Source: Bacillus spizizenii TU-B-10 (GTDB lineage: Bacteria > Bacillota > Bacilli > Bacillales > Bacillaceae). Taken from it: a stretch of DNA of 64,000 nt. The position numbers and the translations under genes are program-made. Every line of letters starts with the position of its first letter. Position 1 is the first letter of the stretch. Shown here piece by piece: positions 1 through 10,125 of the stretch. The stretch is taken from assembly GCF_000227465.1 (NCBI RefSeq), contig NC_016047.1:2522857-2586856 (forward strand). The letters are read 5' to 3'. The notes below the pieces were generated by a model that made no database searches, had not been told where the DNA came from, and saw only the letters and a program-made list of their open reading frames with translations.

Positions 1-1
1 T

Positions 2-244
2 GTAATGAATCGAAATGCAGGCAGCGAAGGAGCAGCATTCAAAAAAGCGGCGAAACAATCACGGCGCCGGATGAAAGAACAAAAAGCAAAGCACCGCGCC
101 GGACATAAGGGACGTGTCAGCCACCTGCGAAGCGTTCCGAGCGCCAGCAAGCCTAAGCCGATGATTCTCAAGAAAAAAAGCCAGACTCAACTGACTGTTA
201 TAGAAGGGAAAAAAAATAAAAAGAAAAACAGAGCGCTTTTTTAA
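2..244 (+). CDS. yqhP: YqhP, C-terminal part (partial)
   Basis: The reading frame is open from the window edge to a TAA at 242-244, so only the C-terminal end is visible. The visible part is strongly basic, with many Lys and Arg residues and no recognisable domain. By position next to yqhO I take it as the end of YqhP, a conserved Bacillus protein of unknown function; my memory is that this family has N-terminal membrane segments and a basic tail. The ATG at position 5 may be internal. The stop overlaps the convergent yqhO stop by 4 bases. Confidence 0.55.
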   Translation, partial: VMNRNAGSEGAAFKKAAKQSRRRMKEQKAKHRAGHKGRVSHLRSVPSASKPKPMILKKKSQTQLTVIEGKKNKKKNRALF

Positions 245-1116
245 TAGGTCCACTGTTTTAAAAACTGCTCTGTCCGTCTTTTACCTAGCTCAATCAGGGC
301 TAGTTTTTTTTGTTGTGTTAAATGAAAATCGGTCGCCATTACGTCGTCAACCGGCAGAAAAATGATGTTTTGTTCATAGCGTGACGCAATATGCCTTGCG
401 TCATGTGCATCCTTCATCGTTTCAAACAGGGCGCCAAACAGTTCGAAAGCGTTGCGGATATTTTTTTTCGGACGCTCTCTTTCACGCGGCGCAAGCGTTA
501 CACCGATCACTGGGCGCTTTCTTTCCTTTGAAAACAGCCAGATTGGAAAATTGCTTAACACCCCTCCGTCAACTACCGTGGCGGTGCCTTTGTCCGTTTT
601 TAATTTTATCGGTTCAAAGAAATACGGAATGCTGCAGCTCATTCTTACTGCTCTGGCAACAGGAAACATATCGGGATTTAACCCGTAACGGACCAAATCG
701 TCCGGCAAAACAATCATGGTGCCGTTTGTCAGATCAGAAGCGATCAGTCGCAGAGACCCTTTCTGTAAATCACCGAAAACCCTTATGCCTTTCGCTCTTA
801 ACAGATCAGCAATCCATTTTTCTATCGTGTCGCCTTTGTATAAGCCGAGACGCCAGTAGATGGACACCCACTGGAGCATCTTTAAGGGGAGAAATGAGTA
901 TCGCTGGTCCAGCAATTTCTCTCCGTCCACTTCTTTAATCAAAGCGTGGATTTCCTTACTGGTGTAACCTGACGCAATGAAAGCGGCAATAATTGCGCCA
1001 GCGCTTGTACCCGCAACCCTTTTAAAGCGGAAGCCTTTTTCCTCAAGCACTTCATAAGCGCCTGCCAGCGCAATGCCTTTTACTCCTCCGCCGGAAAACA
1101 CACCGTCAATATACAT
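241..1116 (-). CDS. yqhO: Patatin-like phospholipase family protein YqhO
   Basis: A 291-residue patatin-like protein, probably a serine acyl hydrolase acting on lipids. Near the N-terminus it has the oxyanion loop GGGVKG (about residues 9-14), then the nucleophile elbow GTSAG (about residues 36-40). A DGG motif around residue 180 supplies the catalytic Asp. These are the Ser-Asp dyad features of the family. There is no signal peptide, so it should be cytosolic. An RBS-like AGGGGGAGAG precedes the ATG. It is transcribed alone, between yqhP and mntR. Its substrate is unknown; family assignment is secure. Confidence 0.93.
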   Translation of the reverse strand: MYIDGVFSGGGVKGIALAGAYEVLEEKGFRFKRVAGTSAGAIIAAFIASGYTSKEIHALIKEVDGEKLLDQRYSFLPLKMLQWVSIYWRLGLYKGDTIEKWIADLLRAKGIRVFGDLQKGSLRLIASDLTNGTMIVLPDDLVRYGLNPDMFPVARAVRMSCSIPYFFEPIKLKTDKGTATVVDGGVLSNFPIWLFSKERKRPVIGVTLAPRERERPKKNIRNAFELFGALFETMKDAHDARHIASRYEQNIIFLPVDDVMATDFHLTQQKKLALIELGKRRTEQFLKQWTY

Positions 1117-1209
1117 CTCATTCTCTCCCCCTTCATCCGATCGTTTACTATCATTTTAAGAAAACACGCGAAGAAATAGACCAACGAATGACGCGAGGCG
1201 CAGCGCATC

Positions 1210-1242
1210 AAAAAAGACGGCCTCCTTTGAGACCGCCTTTTT
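1210..1242 (-). terminator. Intrinsic terminator of mntR
   Basis: The arms 1216-1224 and 1229-1237 pair over 9 bp (two G-U pairs) around a 4-base loop. On the minus strand the hairpin is followed by a T run. It overlaps the mntR stop codon. Confidence 0.8.
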
Positions 1243-1669
1243 ACTGATTATGATGTTCTGATTTCTTTTGGATTGATTTCAGATCTTTTTTACGGGCATC
1301 ATCTTCTTCAAAGTATTGAACAAGATCCCCGATGCGATCAATGCTGTTCCAGCTTAAATGATGTTCGATTCCTTCAACATCGTTATATATTTTCTCTTCA
1401 TCAACACCAATGATTCTTAAAAACTGCTCAAGCAATTCATGTCTGTATACTAGCCGTTTGCCTATTTTTTTCCCTTTAGACGTTAACACGAGACCGCGAT
1501 ATTTTTCATAAATTAAATATTCGTCTTTATCTAGTTTTTGAACCATTTTTGTTACAGAGGAGGGATGGACTGCCAATGCTTCCGCGATATCGGAAACCCG
1601 TGCATATCCTTTTTCTTCAATCAGCATATAAATCTGTTCAATATAATCTTCCATACTTGGTGTTGTCAT
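1241..1669 (-). CDS. mntR: Manganese-responsive transcriptional repressor MntR
   Basis: A 142-residue DtxR-family regulator. Known role: it binds Mn(II) and represses manganese uptake genes (mntH, mntABCD) and activates efflux genes. An N-terminal winged helix (about residues 5-65, including [20 protein letters not shown]) is followed by a dimerisation and metal-binding domain. Metal ligands visible include Asp8, Glu11, His77, Glu99, Glu102 and His103. It lacks the SH3 domain of long DtxR proteins, as is usual for MntR. I chose the MTTPS start rather than an upstream in-frame codon because it gives the usual length and has a GGGAGGG RBS. Confidence 0.97.
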   Translation of the reverse strand: MTTPSMEDYIEQIYMLIEEKGYARVSDIAEALAVHPSSVTKMVQKLDKDEYLIYEKYRGLVLTSKGKKIGKRLVYRHELLEQFLRIIGVDEEKIYNDVEGIEHHLSWNSIDRIGDLVQYFEEDDARKKDLKSIQKKSEHHNQ

Positions 1670-1768
1670 CGAAACCCTCCCAAAAAGCACCTTAACTTTA
1701 TAAACCATTACAAGTTTACACTAATGAACTTGAAAAAACAAGGATGCTCCGCGGGACAAAAGCCCTTT

Positions 1769-2605
1769 TTACCGCTTATAATTCCATTCATCTGAGGCGT
1801 ATTTTGTTTCTGCCAAGTGATGAACAAAATCAAGCTCTTCCTGAGACAGTTTGTACGGCTCCAAATGAATGTTAAGGCCTGTTTCAAACCCTTCTTTAAA
1901 GGCTTTACGGGCCTCATCCATCGTCACCCGCTTATCGGTGAGTTCATTAATGGCAACCGCTTTATTTTTGAAATTGCGCTGCATCCGCTCTCTGACTCTT
2001 TCACTCGGATACAAGAACAGATCGAACAGCTTGTCCTCATCTAAATCAAGCAGAATGGAGCCGTGCTGAAGAATCACGCCTTTTTGTCTCGTTTGCGCGC
2101 TTCCCGCCACCTTGCGTCCCTCGACCACCAGTTCATACCACGAAGGCGCGTCAAAACAAACGGATGACCGCGGATTTTTTAAGCTTTCTTTTTCTTTTTC
2201 GGTTCTCGGGATGGCAAAGTATGCGTCCAGACCAAGATTTCTAAAGCCTTGGAGTATGCCTTCTGATATGACCCGGTATGCCTCAGTGACAGTCGCCGGC
2301 ATTTCAGGATGCTCTTCCGAAACAATCACGCTGTATGTCAATTCCTGATCGTGCAGCACACCTCGCCCGCCGGTCGGGCGTCTGACGAAACCGAGATTAT
2401 ACTTATGTACTGCTTCAAAATTGATTTCCTTTTTAATATTTTGAAAATACCCTACAGAAAGAGTCGCCGGATTCCAGCCGTAAAAACGGATAACCGGGGG
2501 AATTTTCTTTTCGCTGTGCCAATATAAAAGCGCTTCATCAAGCGCCATATTGAATGCAGGACTTGCATTGCCTGAGTCTATAAACCGCCAAGTTTCTTTT
2601 TCCAT
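1769..2605 (-). CDS. lipM: Octanoyltransferase LipM
   Basis: A 278-residue member of the lipoate-protein ligase / biotin ligase superfamily. Known role: it moves octanoyl from acyl carrier protein to the GcvH lipoyl domain, the first step of lipoate synthesis in Bacillus. The [11 protein letters not shown] segment (about residues 75-85) is the substrate loop, and [13 protein letters not shown] near residue 150 contains the catalytic Cys. The VAGSAQTR segment carries the family Gly-Ser motif. It sits about 600 bases from the convergent gcv genes, which fits the need for lipoylated GcvH in glycine cleavage. Confidence 0.95.
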   Translation of the reverse strand: MEKETWRFIDSGNASPAFNMALDEALLYWHSEKKIPPVIRFYGWNPATLSVGYFQNIKKEINFEAVHKYNLGFVRRPTGGRGVLHDQELTYSVIVSEEHPEMPATVTEAYRVISEGILQGFRNLGLDAYFAIPRTEKEKESLKNPRSSVCFDAPSWYELVVEGRKVAGSAQTRQKGVILQHGSILLDLDEDKLFDLFLYPSERVRERMQRNFKNKAVAINELTDKRVTMDEARKAFKEGFETGLNIHLEPYKLSQEELDFVHHLAETKYASDEWNYKR

Positions 2606-2795
2606 TTTGAGACCTTCCTTACCGTTTTAATAGAATCAGTTTATCAAACTGCCGGGAAAATGAAAATATTTTAGTTCCATTATGGATGACAATCGCGCTG
2701 TGCTTTACTATAATAGTATTTGTCGAAAACGGCTCTATGGCCTTGTTTTTATGAAGCAGGGTTTTGATTTTATATGCTAAAGGAGTAGAATCACA

Positions 2796-3176
2796 TTGTC
2801 TAATATGATCGTTTTGATTATTTTTGCTGCGTTTATCGTCTATATGATTGCTTCATATGTTTATCAGCAGCGAATTATGAAAACACTTACGGAAGAAGAA
2901 TTTCGCGCGGGTTACCGAAAAGCGCAACTCATTGACGTTCGTGAACCGAATGAGTTTGAGGGCGGACATATTTTAGGGGCCCGCAACATTCCGCTTTCCC
3001 AGCTGAAACAGAGAAAAAATGAAATCCGTCCGGACAAGCCTGTCTATCTATACTGCCAAAACAGTGTCCGCAGTGGACGCGCGGCACAAACCCTGCGCAA
3101 AAACGGCTGCACTGAGATTTACAACCTAAAAGGCGGCTTTAAAAAATGGGGCGGAAAGATTAAAGCGCAGAAATAA
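2796..3176 (+). CDS. yqhL: Membrane-anchored rhodanese-like protein YqhL
   Basis: A 126-residue single-domain rhodanese with an N-terminal hydrophobic anchor (about residues 3-21). The active-site loop YCQNSVRSGRAA (about residues 87-98) has the catalytic Cys, and LIDVREPNEFEGGHILGARN is the typical CH2-like entry motif. It probably transfers sulfane sulfur, but the acceptor is unknown. The start is a TTG at 2796 with AAAGGAG about 8 bases upstream; the first ATG lies three codons later and has no better RBS. It is a single gene between lipM and gcvPB. Confidence 0.9.
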   Translation: MSNMIVLIIFAAFIVYMIASYVYQQRIMKTLTEEEFRAGYRKAQLIDVREPNEFEGGHILGARNIPLSQLKQRKNEIRPDKPVYLYCQNSVRSGRAAQTLRKNGCTEIYNLKGGFKKWGGKIKAQK

Positions 3177-3212
3177 AGCAAAACAGCTGTCTGTAATAGA
3201 CAGCTGTTTTTA
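3177..3212. terminator. Bidirectional terminator between yqhL and gcvPB
   Basis: The arms 3180-3192 and 3198-3210 form a 13-bp perfect stem with a 5-base loop. A-rich and T-rich flanks on both sides suit both convergent genes. Confidence 0.85.
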
Positions 3213-3213
3213 T

Positions 3214-4680
3214 TTATCTCTCTTCCTTCTCATACCTGAGCACCGGGTGTCTTGCCGCTTTTGTTTCATCCATTCTTTTTACAATCGTCGTATGCGGCGC
3301 CTCCTGGACGAGTTCCGGATTCTCCTCCGCTTCCCTTGCGATTTGAATCATAGCGTCGATAAACGCATCCAGTGTTTCCTTTGATTCCGTCTCTGTCGGC
3401 TCAATCATGATACATTCTTCAACATTAAGCGGGAAATAAATCGTAGGCGGATGATAGCCAAAATCGAGCAGCCGTTTTGCAATATCTAGCGTACGCACTC
3501 CCAGCTTTTTCTGCCGCTTTCCTGACAATACAAATTCATGCTTGCAATGACGGTCAAACGGAAGATCGTAATAAGGCGCGAGCTTTCTCATCATATAGTT
3601 CGCGTTTAACACTGCGTTCTCAGTAACAGCCTTTAATCCGTCAGGCCCCATGGAGCGGATATACGTATACGCTCTGACATTGATGCCGAAGTTGCCGTAA
3701 TACGGTTTCACGCGGCCGATCGAGTCAGGGCGGTCATAATCAAATGTAAAGTGCCCTTCCTTTTTGATTAAAACTGGTTTTGGCAAATAAGGAATCAGAT
3801 CTTTCTTTACGCCGACAGGGCCTGAGCCGGGACCGCCGCCGCCATGAGGGCCAGTGAATGTTTTATGCAGGTTGAGGTGTACCACGTCAAATCCCATGTC
3901 TCCCGGTTTCGCTTTGCTTAAAACCGCATTTAAATTAGCGCCGTCATAGTACAGTTTCCCCCCCGCTTGGTGAACAATTTCCGCCATCTCGGTGATCTGT
4001 TCCTCAAACAAGCCGAGCGTGTTCGGATTCGTCAGCATAAGAGCAGCAGTTTCTTCATTCACCGCTCTTTTTAAATCCTCCAGATCGACAAGCCCATTTT
4101 CATTTGATTTCACCGTAACCGTTTCAAAGCCTGCTACTGTCGCTGAAGCAGGATTCGTCCCGTGAGCGGAATCAGGAACAATGACCTTCGTCCGCTTGAA
4201 ATCCCCGCGCGCTTCATGATAGGCGCGGATCATCATCAGCCCCGTCCATTCGCCATGCGCCCCGGCAGCGGGCTGAAGCGTAACCTCATCCATTCCCGTT
4301 ATTTCCTCAAGGTGCTTGCTTAAATCATATAAAAGCTCTAAAGCGCCTTGCACCGTGTCTTCATCCTGAAGAGGATGAATCGCAGCAAAACCGGGAATTC
4401 GCGCGATTTTTTCATTTATTTTCGGATTGTATTTCATTGTGCAAGAACCGAGCGGGTAAAAGCCGGAATCCACCCCGTGATTACGTTTGGACAGCGCTGT
4501 ATAATGGCGCATAATATCCAGCTCGGACACCTCCGGCAGCTCTGCGTCCTCGTCACGAATATAGGTGTCTGACAATAGATCCTCCAATTCGATTTCCGGT
4601 ACATCGAGTTCCGGCAGACTGTAGCCGATACGGCCTTCTCTGGAAAGCTCAAAAATAAGTGCCTGATCCTGATTACTCAT
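3214..4680 (-). CDS. gcvPB: Glycine dehydrogenase (decarboxylating) subunit 2, GcvPB
   Basis: The 488-residue PLP-binding subunit of the two-subunit P-protein. It decarboxylates glycine and passes the aminomethyl group to lipoyl-GcvH. The Lys that binds PLP lies in [18 protein letters not shown] (about residues 268-285), a glycine-rich motif typical of this family. It is the last gene of gcvT-gcvPA-gcvPB and overlaps gcvPA by 8 bases, which points to translational coupling. Expression should follow the glycine riboswitch upstream of gcvT. Length is normal. Confidence 0.98.
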   Translation of the reverse strand: MSNQDQALIFELSREGRIGYSLPELDVPEIELEDLLSDTYIRDEDAELPEVSELDIMRHYTALSKRNHGVDSGFYPLGSCTMKYNPKINEKIARIPGFAAIHPLQDEDTVQGALELLYDLSKHLEEITGMDEVTLQPAAGAHGEWTGLMMIRAYHEARGDFKRTKVIVPDSAHGTNPASATVAGFETVTVKSNENGLVDLEDLKRAVNEETAALMLTNPNTLGLFEEQITEMAEIVHQAGGKLYYDGANLNAVLSKAKPGDMGFDVVHLNLHKTFTGPHGGGGPGSGPVGVKKDLIPYLPKPVLIKKEGHFTFDYDRPDSIGRVKPYYGNFGINVRAYTYIRSMGPDGLKAVTENAVLNANYMMRKLAPYYDLPFDRHCKHEFVLSGKRQKKLGVRTLDIAKRLLDFGYHPPTIYFPLNVEECIMIEPTETESKETLDAFIDAMIQIAREAEENPELVQEAPHTTIVKRMDETKAARHPVLRYEKEER

Positions 4681-6019
4681 GGCGATCCCCCAATTCCTGA
4701 ATGAGTGCGTCGATTTCTTCTTTTGTTCTCAGCTCCGTTACAGCAATCAGCATATGACAGTCCATCTCAGGATACGTCAGCCCAAGATCATATCCGCCGA
4801 TGATGCCTTTTGCCAGCAAACGCTGGTTCACAGCTTTCACCGGTTCATCCAGTTTGATGACAAATTCATTAAACATCGGTCCGTCAAACATAACGGTAAG
4901 GCCAGCTTTTTTTGCTTCTTGCTTTGCATAGTTGGCTTTTAAGAGATTTTGACGGGCGATTTCTTTTACGCCATTTTTTCCGAGAGCAGTCATGGCGACA
5001 GAAGCTGCCAGCGCATTTAAAGCTTGGTTCGAGCATATATTTGATGTCGCTTTATCTCGTCGGATATGCTGCTCCCTGGCTTGTAAAGTAAGCACAAAGC
5101 CTCTTTTTCCGTTTTCGTCTTCCGTTTGTCCGACGAGGCGGCCTGGCACTTTTCTCATTAATTTTTTGGTGACGGCAAAAAAGCCGCAATGCGGGCCGCC
5201 GTATGCTGAAGGAATGCCGAAAGGCTGCGCATCACCGACGACGATATCAGACTGAAACTTGCCCGGCGGAGTGAGGAGACCTAACGCAAGCGGGTTGGCT
5301 GACACAATAAACATGGATTTTCCTTGATGAGCGATAGGCTCAATATCCTGTAACGGCTCGACCCGGCCAAAAAAATTCGGGTACTGAGCGATCACGGCGG
5401 CTGTGTCCTCGCAAACGGTTTGGCGCAAAGCATCAAGATCGGTAACGCCATCTGCAGCGGGAACTTCAACGACTTCAATATATTGACCTTTTGCGTACGT
5501 TTTCAGCACTTCTCTCGATTCAGGATGCACGGTTTTTGACACAACGATTTTTTTCTTTTTCGTGTGGCCTGAAGCAAGCATTGCCGCTTCCGCCAAGGCA
5601 GTTCCGCCATCATACATAGAGGAGTTGGCAATATCCATTCCTGTTAGTTCACAAATCATCGTTTGGAATTCAAAAATAGCCTGAAGCTCCCCCTGTGAAA
5701 TTTCCGGCTGATAAGGTGTATACGCCGTATAAAACTCAGAGCGGGAAATGACATGATCCACAATGACAGGCTGATAGTGATCATATACACCTGCTCCTAA
5801 GAAAGACGCGTGTTGTACCGTATCACGATTTTTAGAGGCCAGCTTTGTCAGTTCTCTTGTTAATTCCGTTTCTGATTTCGCTTTTTTGATTTGATACTCT
5901 TTTTTATATCTGACGTTTTCCGGTATATCAGCAAATAATTCATCGATGCCGCTTACGCCGATAACGGCAAGCATTTCCTGTTTATCCTCTTCTGTTGCAG
6001 GCAAATAACGATGCTTCAT
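4673..6019 (-). CDS. gcvPA: Glycine dehydrogenase (decarboxylating) subunit 1, GcvPA
   Basis: The 448-residue partner subunit of the glycine decarboxylase P-protein; in bacteria with a split P-protein it forms a heterotetramer with GcvPB. It has the fold-type I aminotransferase layout but lacks the PLP lysine motif, as expected for this subunit. Recognisable family segments are [10 protein letters not shown] near residue 74 and [21 protein letters not shown] near residue 262. It follows gcvT by 29 bases, with an RBS of GGGGAGAGGAG, and overlaps gcvPB by 8 bases. Confidence 0.98.
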   Translation of the reverse strand: MKHRYLPATEEDKQEMLAVIGVSGIDELFADIPENVRYKKEYQIKKAKSETELTRELTKLASKNRDTVQHASFLGAGVYDHYQPVIVDHVISRSEFYTAYTPYQPEISQGELQAIFEFQTMICELTGMDIANSSMYDGGTALAEAAMLASGHTKKKKIVVSKTVHPESREVLKTYAKGQYIEVVEVPAADGVTDLDALRQTVCEDTAAVIAQYPNFFGRVEPLQDIEPIAHQGKSMFIVSANPLALGLLTPPGKFQSDIVVGDAQPFGIPSAYGGPHCGFFAVTKKLMRKVPGRLVGQTEDENGKRGFVLTLQAREQHIRRDKATSNICSNQALNALAASVAMTALGKNGVKEIARQNLLKANYAKQEAKKAGLTVMFDGPMFNEFVIKLDEPVKAVNQRLLAKGIIGGYDLGLTYPEMDCHMLIAVTELRTKEEIDALIQELGDRHE

Positions 6020-6048
6020 GTGTTGACTCCTCTCCCCAAGAAAAAATA

Positions 6049-7137
6049 TTAGCGTTTATAAAATGGTGTTTTGACAACCTTTGCTTTCACTAATTTTTTG
6101 CGAATCTCCACCTCTACGACTGTCCCGATTTCACTCGCTTCCGCAGCAATTAGGGCAAGGCCGACGTTTTTCCCTAATGTCGGTGACTGCGTGCCGGTTG
6201 TCACCTTTCCGACAGACTTGCCATTATAGAACACTTCATATCCGTGCCGCGGTATCCCTTTTTCGGTCATTTCGAGTCCGACAAGCTTTCGCTTCGCTCC
6301 GTTTTCTTTCTGTTCACTCAATACTGACTTACCAAAAAAGTCAGATTCTTTTTTGTGCTTTACGGCAAAGCCAATACCTGCTTCAATCGGTGTAATATCC
6401 CGGGTCAGCTCCTGGCCGTAGAGCGGGAGCTTCGCTTCAAACCGGAGCGTATCACGTGCGCCAAGACCGCATGGAATTAATCCATGTTCCTCACCCGCAT
6501 CCATGATTTCTTTCCACAAATACATGGCATCATGAGCACGGCAGTAAATTTCAAACCCGTCCTCTCCCGTATAGCCGGTGCGCGAAATGAGTGCTTTGCA
6601 GCCGCTGATATCTGCCTCATCAATAAATGTAAACGGCTTTAATGCAGACAGATCTGCAGACGTTAGCGTTTTTAAAATCGTTTCTGTTTTCGGCCCCTGT
6701 ACAGCCAAGAGCGCGATTTGATCTGACTGATTGTCAATCTGTACATTACCTGTTACATGCTCTTTCATCCACTCCAGATCTTTATCTATATTAGAAGCAT
6801 TTATGACAAGCAGATAGCGGTTCTCTCCTTTTTGATAGATAAGCAAATCATCGACGGTTCCGCCATCCGGATAGCACATCGCCGTATACAGCGCACGGCC
6901 TGACGTTAACGCGGAAATATCATTTGTCATCAGTCTTTGCAAAAAAGGCAGACTGTCTTTTCCGGACACTTCGATTTCTCCCATATGAGATACATCAAAC
7001 AGCCCGGCCGCAGTTCGGACAGCCTCGTGTTCCTTTTTTATAGAAGAAAATTGAACTGGAAGCTCCCAGCCCCCGAAATCAATCGTTTTCCCTCCATATT
7101 CTTTATACAGTTCAAATAACGGCGTTCTTTTCAGCAT
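6049..7137 (-). CDS. gcvT: Aminomethyltransferase GcvT (T-protein)
   Basis: A 362-residue T-protein. It releases ammonia from the aminomethyl-lipoyl intermediate and forms 5,10-methylene-tetrahydrofolate. The N-terminal folate-binding signature includes [12 protein letters not shown] and [10 protein letters not shown]; the catalytic Asp is in [24 protein letters not shown] is the other strong family block. The start MLKRTPLF has a GGGGAGGAAT RBS; the longer reading frame upstream would begin inside the riboswitch terminator region and is rejected. It is the first gene of the gcv operon, behind a tandem glycine riboswitch. Confidence 0.98.
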   Translation of the reverse strand: MLKRTPLFELYKEYGGKTIDFGGWELPVQFSSIKKEHEAVRTAAGLFDVSHMGEIEVSGKDSLPFLQRLMTNDISALTSGRALYTAMCYPDGGTVDDLLIYQKGENRYLLVINASNIDKDLEWMKEHVTGNVQIDNQSDQIALLAVQGPKTETILKTLTSADLSALKPFTFIDEADISGCKALISRTGYTGEDGFEIYCRAHDAMYLWKEIMDAGEEHGLIPCGLGARDTLRFEAKLPLYGQELTRDITPIEAGIGFAVKHKKESDFFGKSVLSEQKENGAKRKLVGLEMTEKGIPRHGYEVFYNGKSVGKVTTGTQSPTLGKNVGLALIAAEASEIGTVVEVEIRKKLVKAKVVKTPFYKR

Positions 7138-7181
7138 CGAATTCCTCCCCTTTTTCAACGGCGCGCTGCTAAAAAACATAC

Positions 7182-7229
7182 AAAAAAAGGACAGAGAAAC
7201 ACCTCATGTAAAATGAAGGTTCTCTGTCC
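7182..7229 (-). terminator. Riboswitch-controlled terminator before gcvT
   Basis: The arms 7189-7198 and 7220-7229 form a 10-bp perfect stem. On the minus strand it is followed by a run of seven T. It lies directly after the second glycine aptamer. The known mechanism is that glycine binding prevents this terminator from forming, which switches the operon on. Confidence 0.92.
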
Positions 7230-7411
7230 TGGCACCTGAAAGTTTACTTTGCATTCGCAAAGACGTCCCCTTTGGTGGCTTGCGCATCCGCGCAAACACT
7301 CTCCAGAGTTGCGTCGAGCAAGAGTTCTTTTGCCTGAGAGATTCACTCCGCAGTTTGCTCCTTCGGCGCCTGTATCCCGAGGTTCTCGGTCAGGTCTCTC
7401 CCCTTGCTGTC
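7230..7411 (-). promoter_or_regulatory. Tandem glycine riboswitch (gcvT leader)
   Basis: On the minus strand two glycine aptamers are visible in series. The first starts near 7411 with GGGGAGAGACC, includes GGCGCCGAAGGAGCAA and AATCTCTCAGGCAAAAGAAC, and ends near 7320. The second starts near 7316 with CGCAACTCTGGAGAGTG, includes CCACCAAAGGGGACG, and closes with AACTTTCAGGTGCCAGGACAG. The conserved GGAGAGT and CTCTCAGG / TTTCAGG elements are those of the gcvT class. The leader is followed by an intrinsic terminator and then gcvT. The gcv promoter should lie just upstream, between 7412 and about 7500; I could not fix its -35. Confidence 0.95.
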
Positions 7412-7581
7412 ATTCGCTCATATTTTCATGCTGTTATGGACATACTATAGCAATATCTTACATCAAATACTTACTCATATCCTACCATCATCACTATATG
7501 CTGGGCAACAGCAATTTGGGCAGATTTTTCTTATAGTGTTCATTTTAAGAATCGAAGAATAAGAAAGGCGGTTTCAAAGCA

Positions 7582-9255
7582 ATGAATGCAGAAATGATCT
7601 ACGATACAAAATGGCCTGAAAAATTCGCTGAAAGACTGAAAAACGATGGCCCGTGGGCGAACTGGGAACTGTACAAGCTCTCTGCAGAAATCCAGAAAAC
7701 ATTAGCTATTCCTGAATTTGAAGGCTTACGGGCCCCTTTATACCTGCCTTCCTTTACACCGCTTCCCCACCAGCTTGAGGTAGCGCAAAAAGTGGTTGAA
7801 AAAATGAACGGGAAAGCAATTTTAGCAGATGAGGTGGGTCTCGGGAAAACGGTTGAAGCCGGACTGATTCTAAAAGAATATATGATTCGCGGTTTAGCCA
7901 AAAAGATTTTGATCCTTGTGCCCGCTTCCCTTGTGTCTCAGTGGGTCAAAGAGCTTCAGGAAAAATTTTTGATCCCGGCTGTTGAACAAAAGAAAAGCTA
8001 CGTGTGGGAGCAATGCGATATTGTCGTCTCATCAATCGACACTGCAAAGCGCTCGCCCCACCGTGAAATTGTGCTGTCAATCCCATATGATCTCGTCATT
8101 ATTGATGAGGCACACAAACTGAAAAATAGCAAAACGAAGAACTATGAATTTGTCCGGAATCTCGTAAAAAAATATTGCCTGCTTCTTACCGCGACGCCAA
8201 TTCAAAACCGTATCGAAGAAATTTTCAATTTGGTGTCCTTATTAAAGCCTGGCCATTTAGGCAGTCAGAATCACTTTCAGGAAGAGTTCGCCAAAAAGAA
8301 ATCCAGTTTAGAAGCACATGAGCATTTAAAAGATCTTGTGAATAAAGTCATGATCCGCAACAGACGGCATGACACCGGGCTGAATTGGAAACAGCGACAT
8401 GTTGAAACAGTGCCAATTGAATTTTCTCCATCAGAGCAGGCGCTTTACGATGAAATTTCCAGCCTGAAAGAAGGCATCAATAAGCCGGCCAGCATGTTCT
8501 CAATTATGACTCTGCAAAGAGAATGCTGTTCGAGCAGGGAAGCTGTGTATATGACGCTGAAAAAAATGCTTGATCAAACAGAGAAACAAGTACCGGCCAT
8601 TGATGAACATACCATTTCGGTTTTAATAGACCGCATCAATCAAGTGACACAAAACTCTAAAGCGCTTCAAGTGGTTGACCTGATCAAAAAGATAGACGAT
8701 AAGGTCATCATTTTCACAGAATACCGGGCCACCCAGATTTACCTGCAATGGTTTCTTCAACAAAACGGTATCAGTTCTGTGCCGTTCAGAGGCGGATTTA
8801 AACGCGGGAAAAAAGACTGGATGAAGGATCTTTTCCGCGGAAAGGTCCAAGTCCTGATTGCAACTGAAGCAGGCGGCGAAGGGATCAACCTGCAATTTTG
8901 CAATCACATGATCAACTATGACCTGCCATGGAATCCGATGCGTCTTGAGCAGAGAATCGGAAGAATTCACAGGCTCGGGCAGGAGCGTGACGTGCACATT
9001 TACAACATGGCGACAAAACATACAGTGGAAGAGCATATTTTAAAGCTGCTTTATGAAAAAATTCATTTGTTTGAAAAAGTGGTCGGCAAACTTGATGATA
9101 TTTTAACGAAAATTCAAGTGAACAATTTTGAAGAGCACCTGCACGATATTTTGTACCATTCAGCAACAGAAGAAGAAATGAAAATAAAAATGGATAACTT
9201 AACCTCATTTTTGTCTTATAAAAAACAGCAGCCTGCTGAAAAAAGAGGATCTTAG
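7582..9255 (+). CDS. yqhH: SNF2-family DEAD/H helicase YqhH
   Basis: A 557-residue SF2 helicase of the SNF2/RapA type. Walker A is DEVGLGKT near residues 82-89, Walker B is DEAH near residues 175-178, and TATPIQN (motif III) follows. The C-terminal half has EAGGEGINLQ (motif V) and QRIGRIHRLGQ (motif VI). It therefore should be an ATP-driven translocase on DNA or on nucleoprotein complexes; the target is unknown. There is no nuclease or methylase domain. It is divergent from gcvT and is followed 20 bases later by yqhG, so the two are probably cotranscribed. The RBS is AAGAAAGGCGG. Confidence 0.93.
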   Translation: MNAEMIYDTKWPEKFAERLKNDGPWANWELYKLSAEIQKTLAIPEFEGLRAPLYLPSFTPLPHQLEVAQKVVEKMNGKAILADEVGLGKTVEAGLILKEYMIRGLAKKILILVPASLVSQWVKELQEKFLIPAVEQKKSYVWEQCDIVVSSIDTAKRSPHREIVLSIPYDLVIIDEAHKLKNSKTKNYEFVRNLVKKYCLLLTATPIQNRIEEIFNLVSLLKPGHLGSQNHFQEEFAKKKSSLEAHEHLKDLVNKVMIRNRRHDTGLNWKQRHVETVPIEFSPSEQALYDEISSLKEGINKPASMFSIMTLQRECCSSREAVYMTLKKMLDQTEKQVPAIDEHTISVLIDRINQVTQNSKALQVVDLIKKIDDKVIIFTEYRATQIYLQWFLQQNGISSVPFRGGFKRGKKDWMKDLFRGKVQVLIATEAGGEGINLQFCNHMINYDLPWNPMRLEQRIGRIHRLGQERDVHIYNMATKHTVEEHILKLLYEKIHLFEKVVGKLDDILTKIQVNNFEEHLHDILYHSATEEEMKIKMDNLTSFLSYKKQQPAEKRGS

Positions 9256-9275
9256 CCTGTAAGGAGGTTTTATAA

Positions 9276-10070
9276 GTGAGACAGCAAGAGGTTCACGATT
9301 TTCTGCTTCGTTTTTTTCAGGCAAACAGCTGCCAAATCGTCGATCAAGGTTCAGGCTATATGACAGTGCAGCTTACAGTTGAAATGGACAAACAGATCAT
9401 GAACCGCCCTTTCTACTGGCACTGGCGCGAGAAGACAGGCGGCGATCCGAATCCGATGAAAATCACTTTTATTACAGATAAAGAATCTGCTCCAAAAGAC
9501 CTAGATGGCGAATTTATTTATTTTGGGGCACCGCGCCTTTTTCAAATGTTTAAAGCTGTTAAACAAAATGGGAGATTTACCAGAATGTATGAGAAAATTG
9601 AATCAGCCGGAGCTAAAGTCCCCCTTCAGCCTTGGCTTGGTATAAATGTCACGATTTCATACCAGTCCGACATGAAAAAGGATAAGCTATTGTCACTAGG
9701 TCTTCACCTAGTCTCTGGAACCATAATTGAAGATTTTCACAGCAAGCTGACACAGCTGCCACTGACGTCTCAAATATGTGACTATTGCTTCACCATATCG
9801 CCTATGATCAAACCAGAAAGCGGCCTTAAGCGGATGGAAAACTATATTGCCAAATCCGCCATGCAGGAACCGTCAGACTGGGCAGAACAGGCGGTAAACA
9901 GGTGGAAAAATGATATGACATTGCTTGACAAGTTTTATGAGCATATAGAAGAAAAACCAGAAGAGTATCATCTAGAAAAACAGGCGCTGAAAGCCTTGTA
10001 TCAACCAAAGATATCAGTTGAAATTGAAAATGGCGGATTATTTTATCTGCAAAATAATATTTCAATCTAA
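9276..10070 (+). CDS. yqhG: Conserved protein YqhG, partner of the YqhH helicase
   Basis: A 264-residue soluble protein of unknown function. It begins with GTG behind a near-perfect RBS, AAGGAGG, six to eight bases upstream. No signal peptide, membrane segment or catalytic motif that I recognise is present. The sequence is rich in aromatic residues near the N-terminus (FYWHWREKTGGDPNP around residues 47-61) and acidic in places, with a predicted mixed fold. It lies 20 bases after yqhH, an arrangement I recall as kept in other Bacillus genomes, so a shared role with the helicase is likely. It is followed by the sinI promoter region. Confidence 0.85.
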   Translation: MRQQEVHDFLLRFFQANSCQIVDQGSGYMTVQLTVEMDKQIMNRPFYWHWREKTGGDPNPMKITFITDKESAPKDLDGEFIYFGAPRLFQMFKAVKQNGRFTRMYEKIESAGAKVPLQPWLGINVTISYQSDMKKDKLLSLGLHLVSGTIIEDFHSKLTQLPLTSQICDYCFTISPMIKPESGLKRMENYIAKSAMQEPSDWAEQAVNRWKNDMTLLDKFYEHIEEKPEEYHLEKQALKALYQPKISVEIENGGLFYLQNNISI

Positions 10071-10082
10071 CTTTTTTTACCA

Positions 10083-10125
10083 TTCGACATCGTTCTCGTT
10101 TTTTTTGAAAAAATGCGATTATAAT
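10083..10125 (+). promoter_or_regulatory. sinI promoter region with a Spo0A box
   Basis: TTCGACA at 10083-10089 is an exact reverse-complement match to the Spo0A box TGTCGAA. It lies about 30 bases upstream of a TATAAT at 10120-10125. No good -35 is present at normal spacing, as expected for a Spo0A-activated promoter. Spo0A~P activation of sinI is established in B. subtilis; the assignment of these exact bases is mine. Confidence 0.75.

Noticed and set aside
1708..1917. Minus-strand frame overlapping the lipM 3' end
   Set aside because: It lies in another frame inside lipM, with no RBS and no recognisable protein features.
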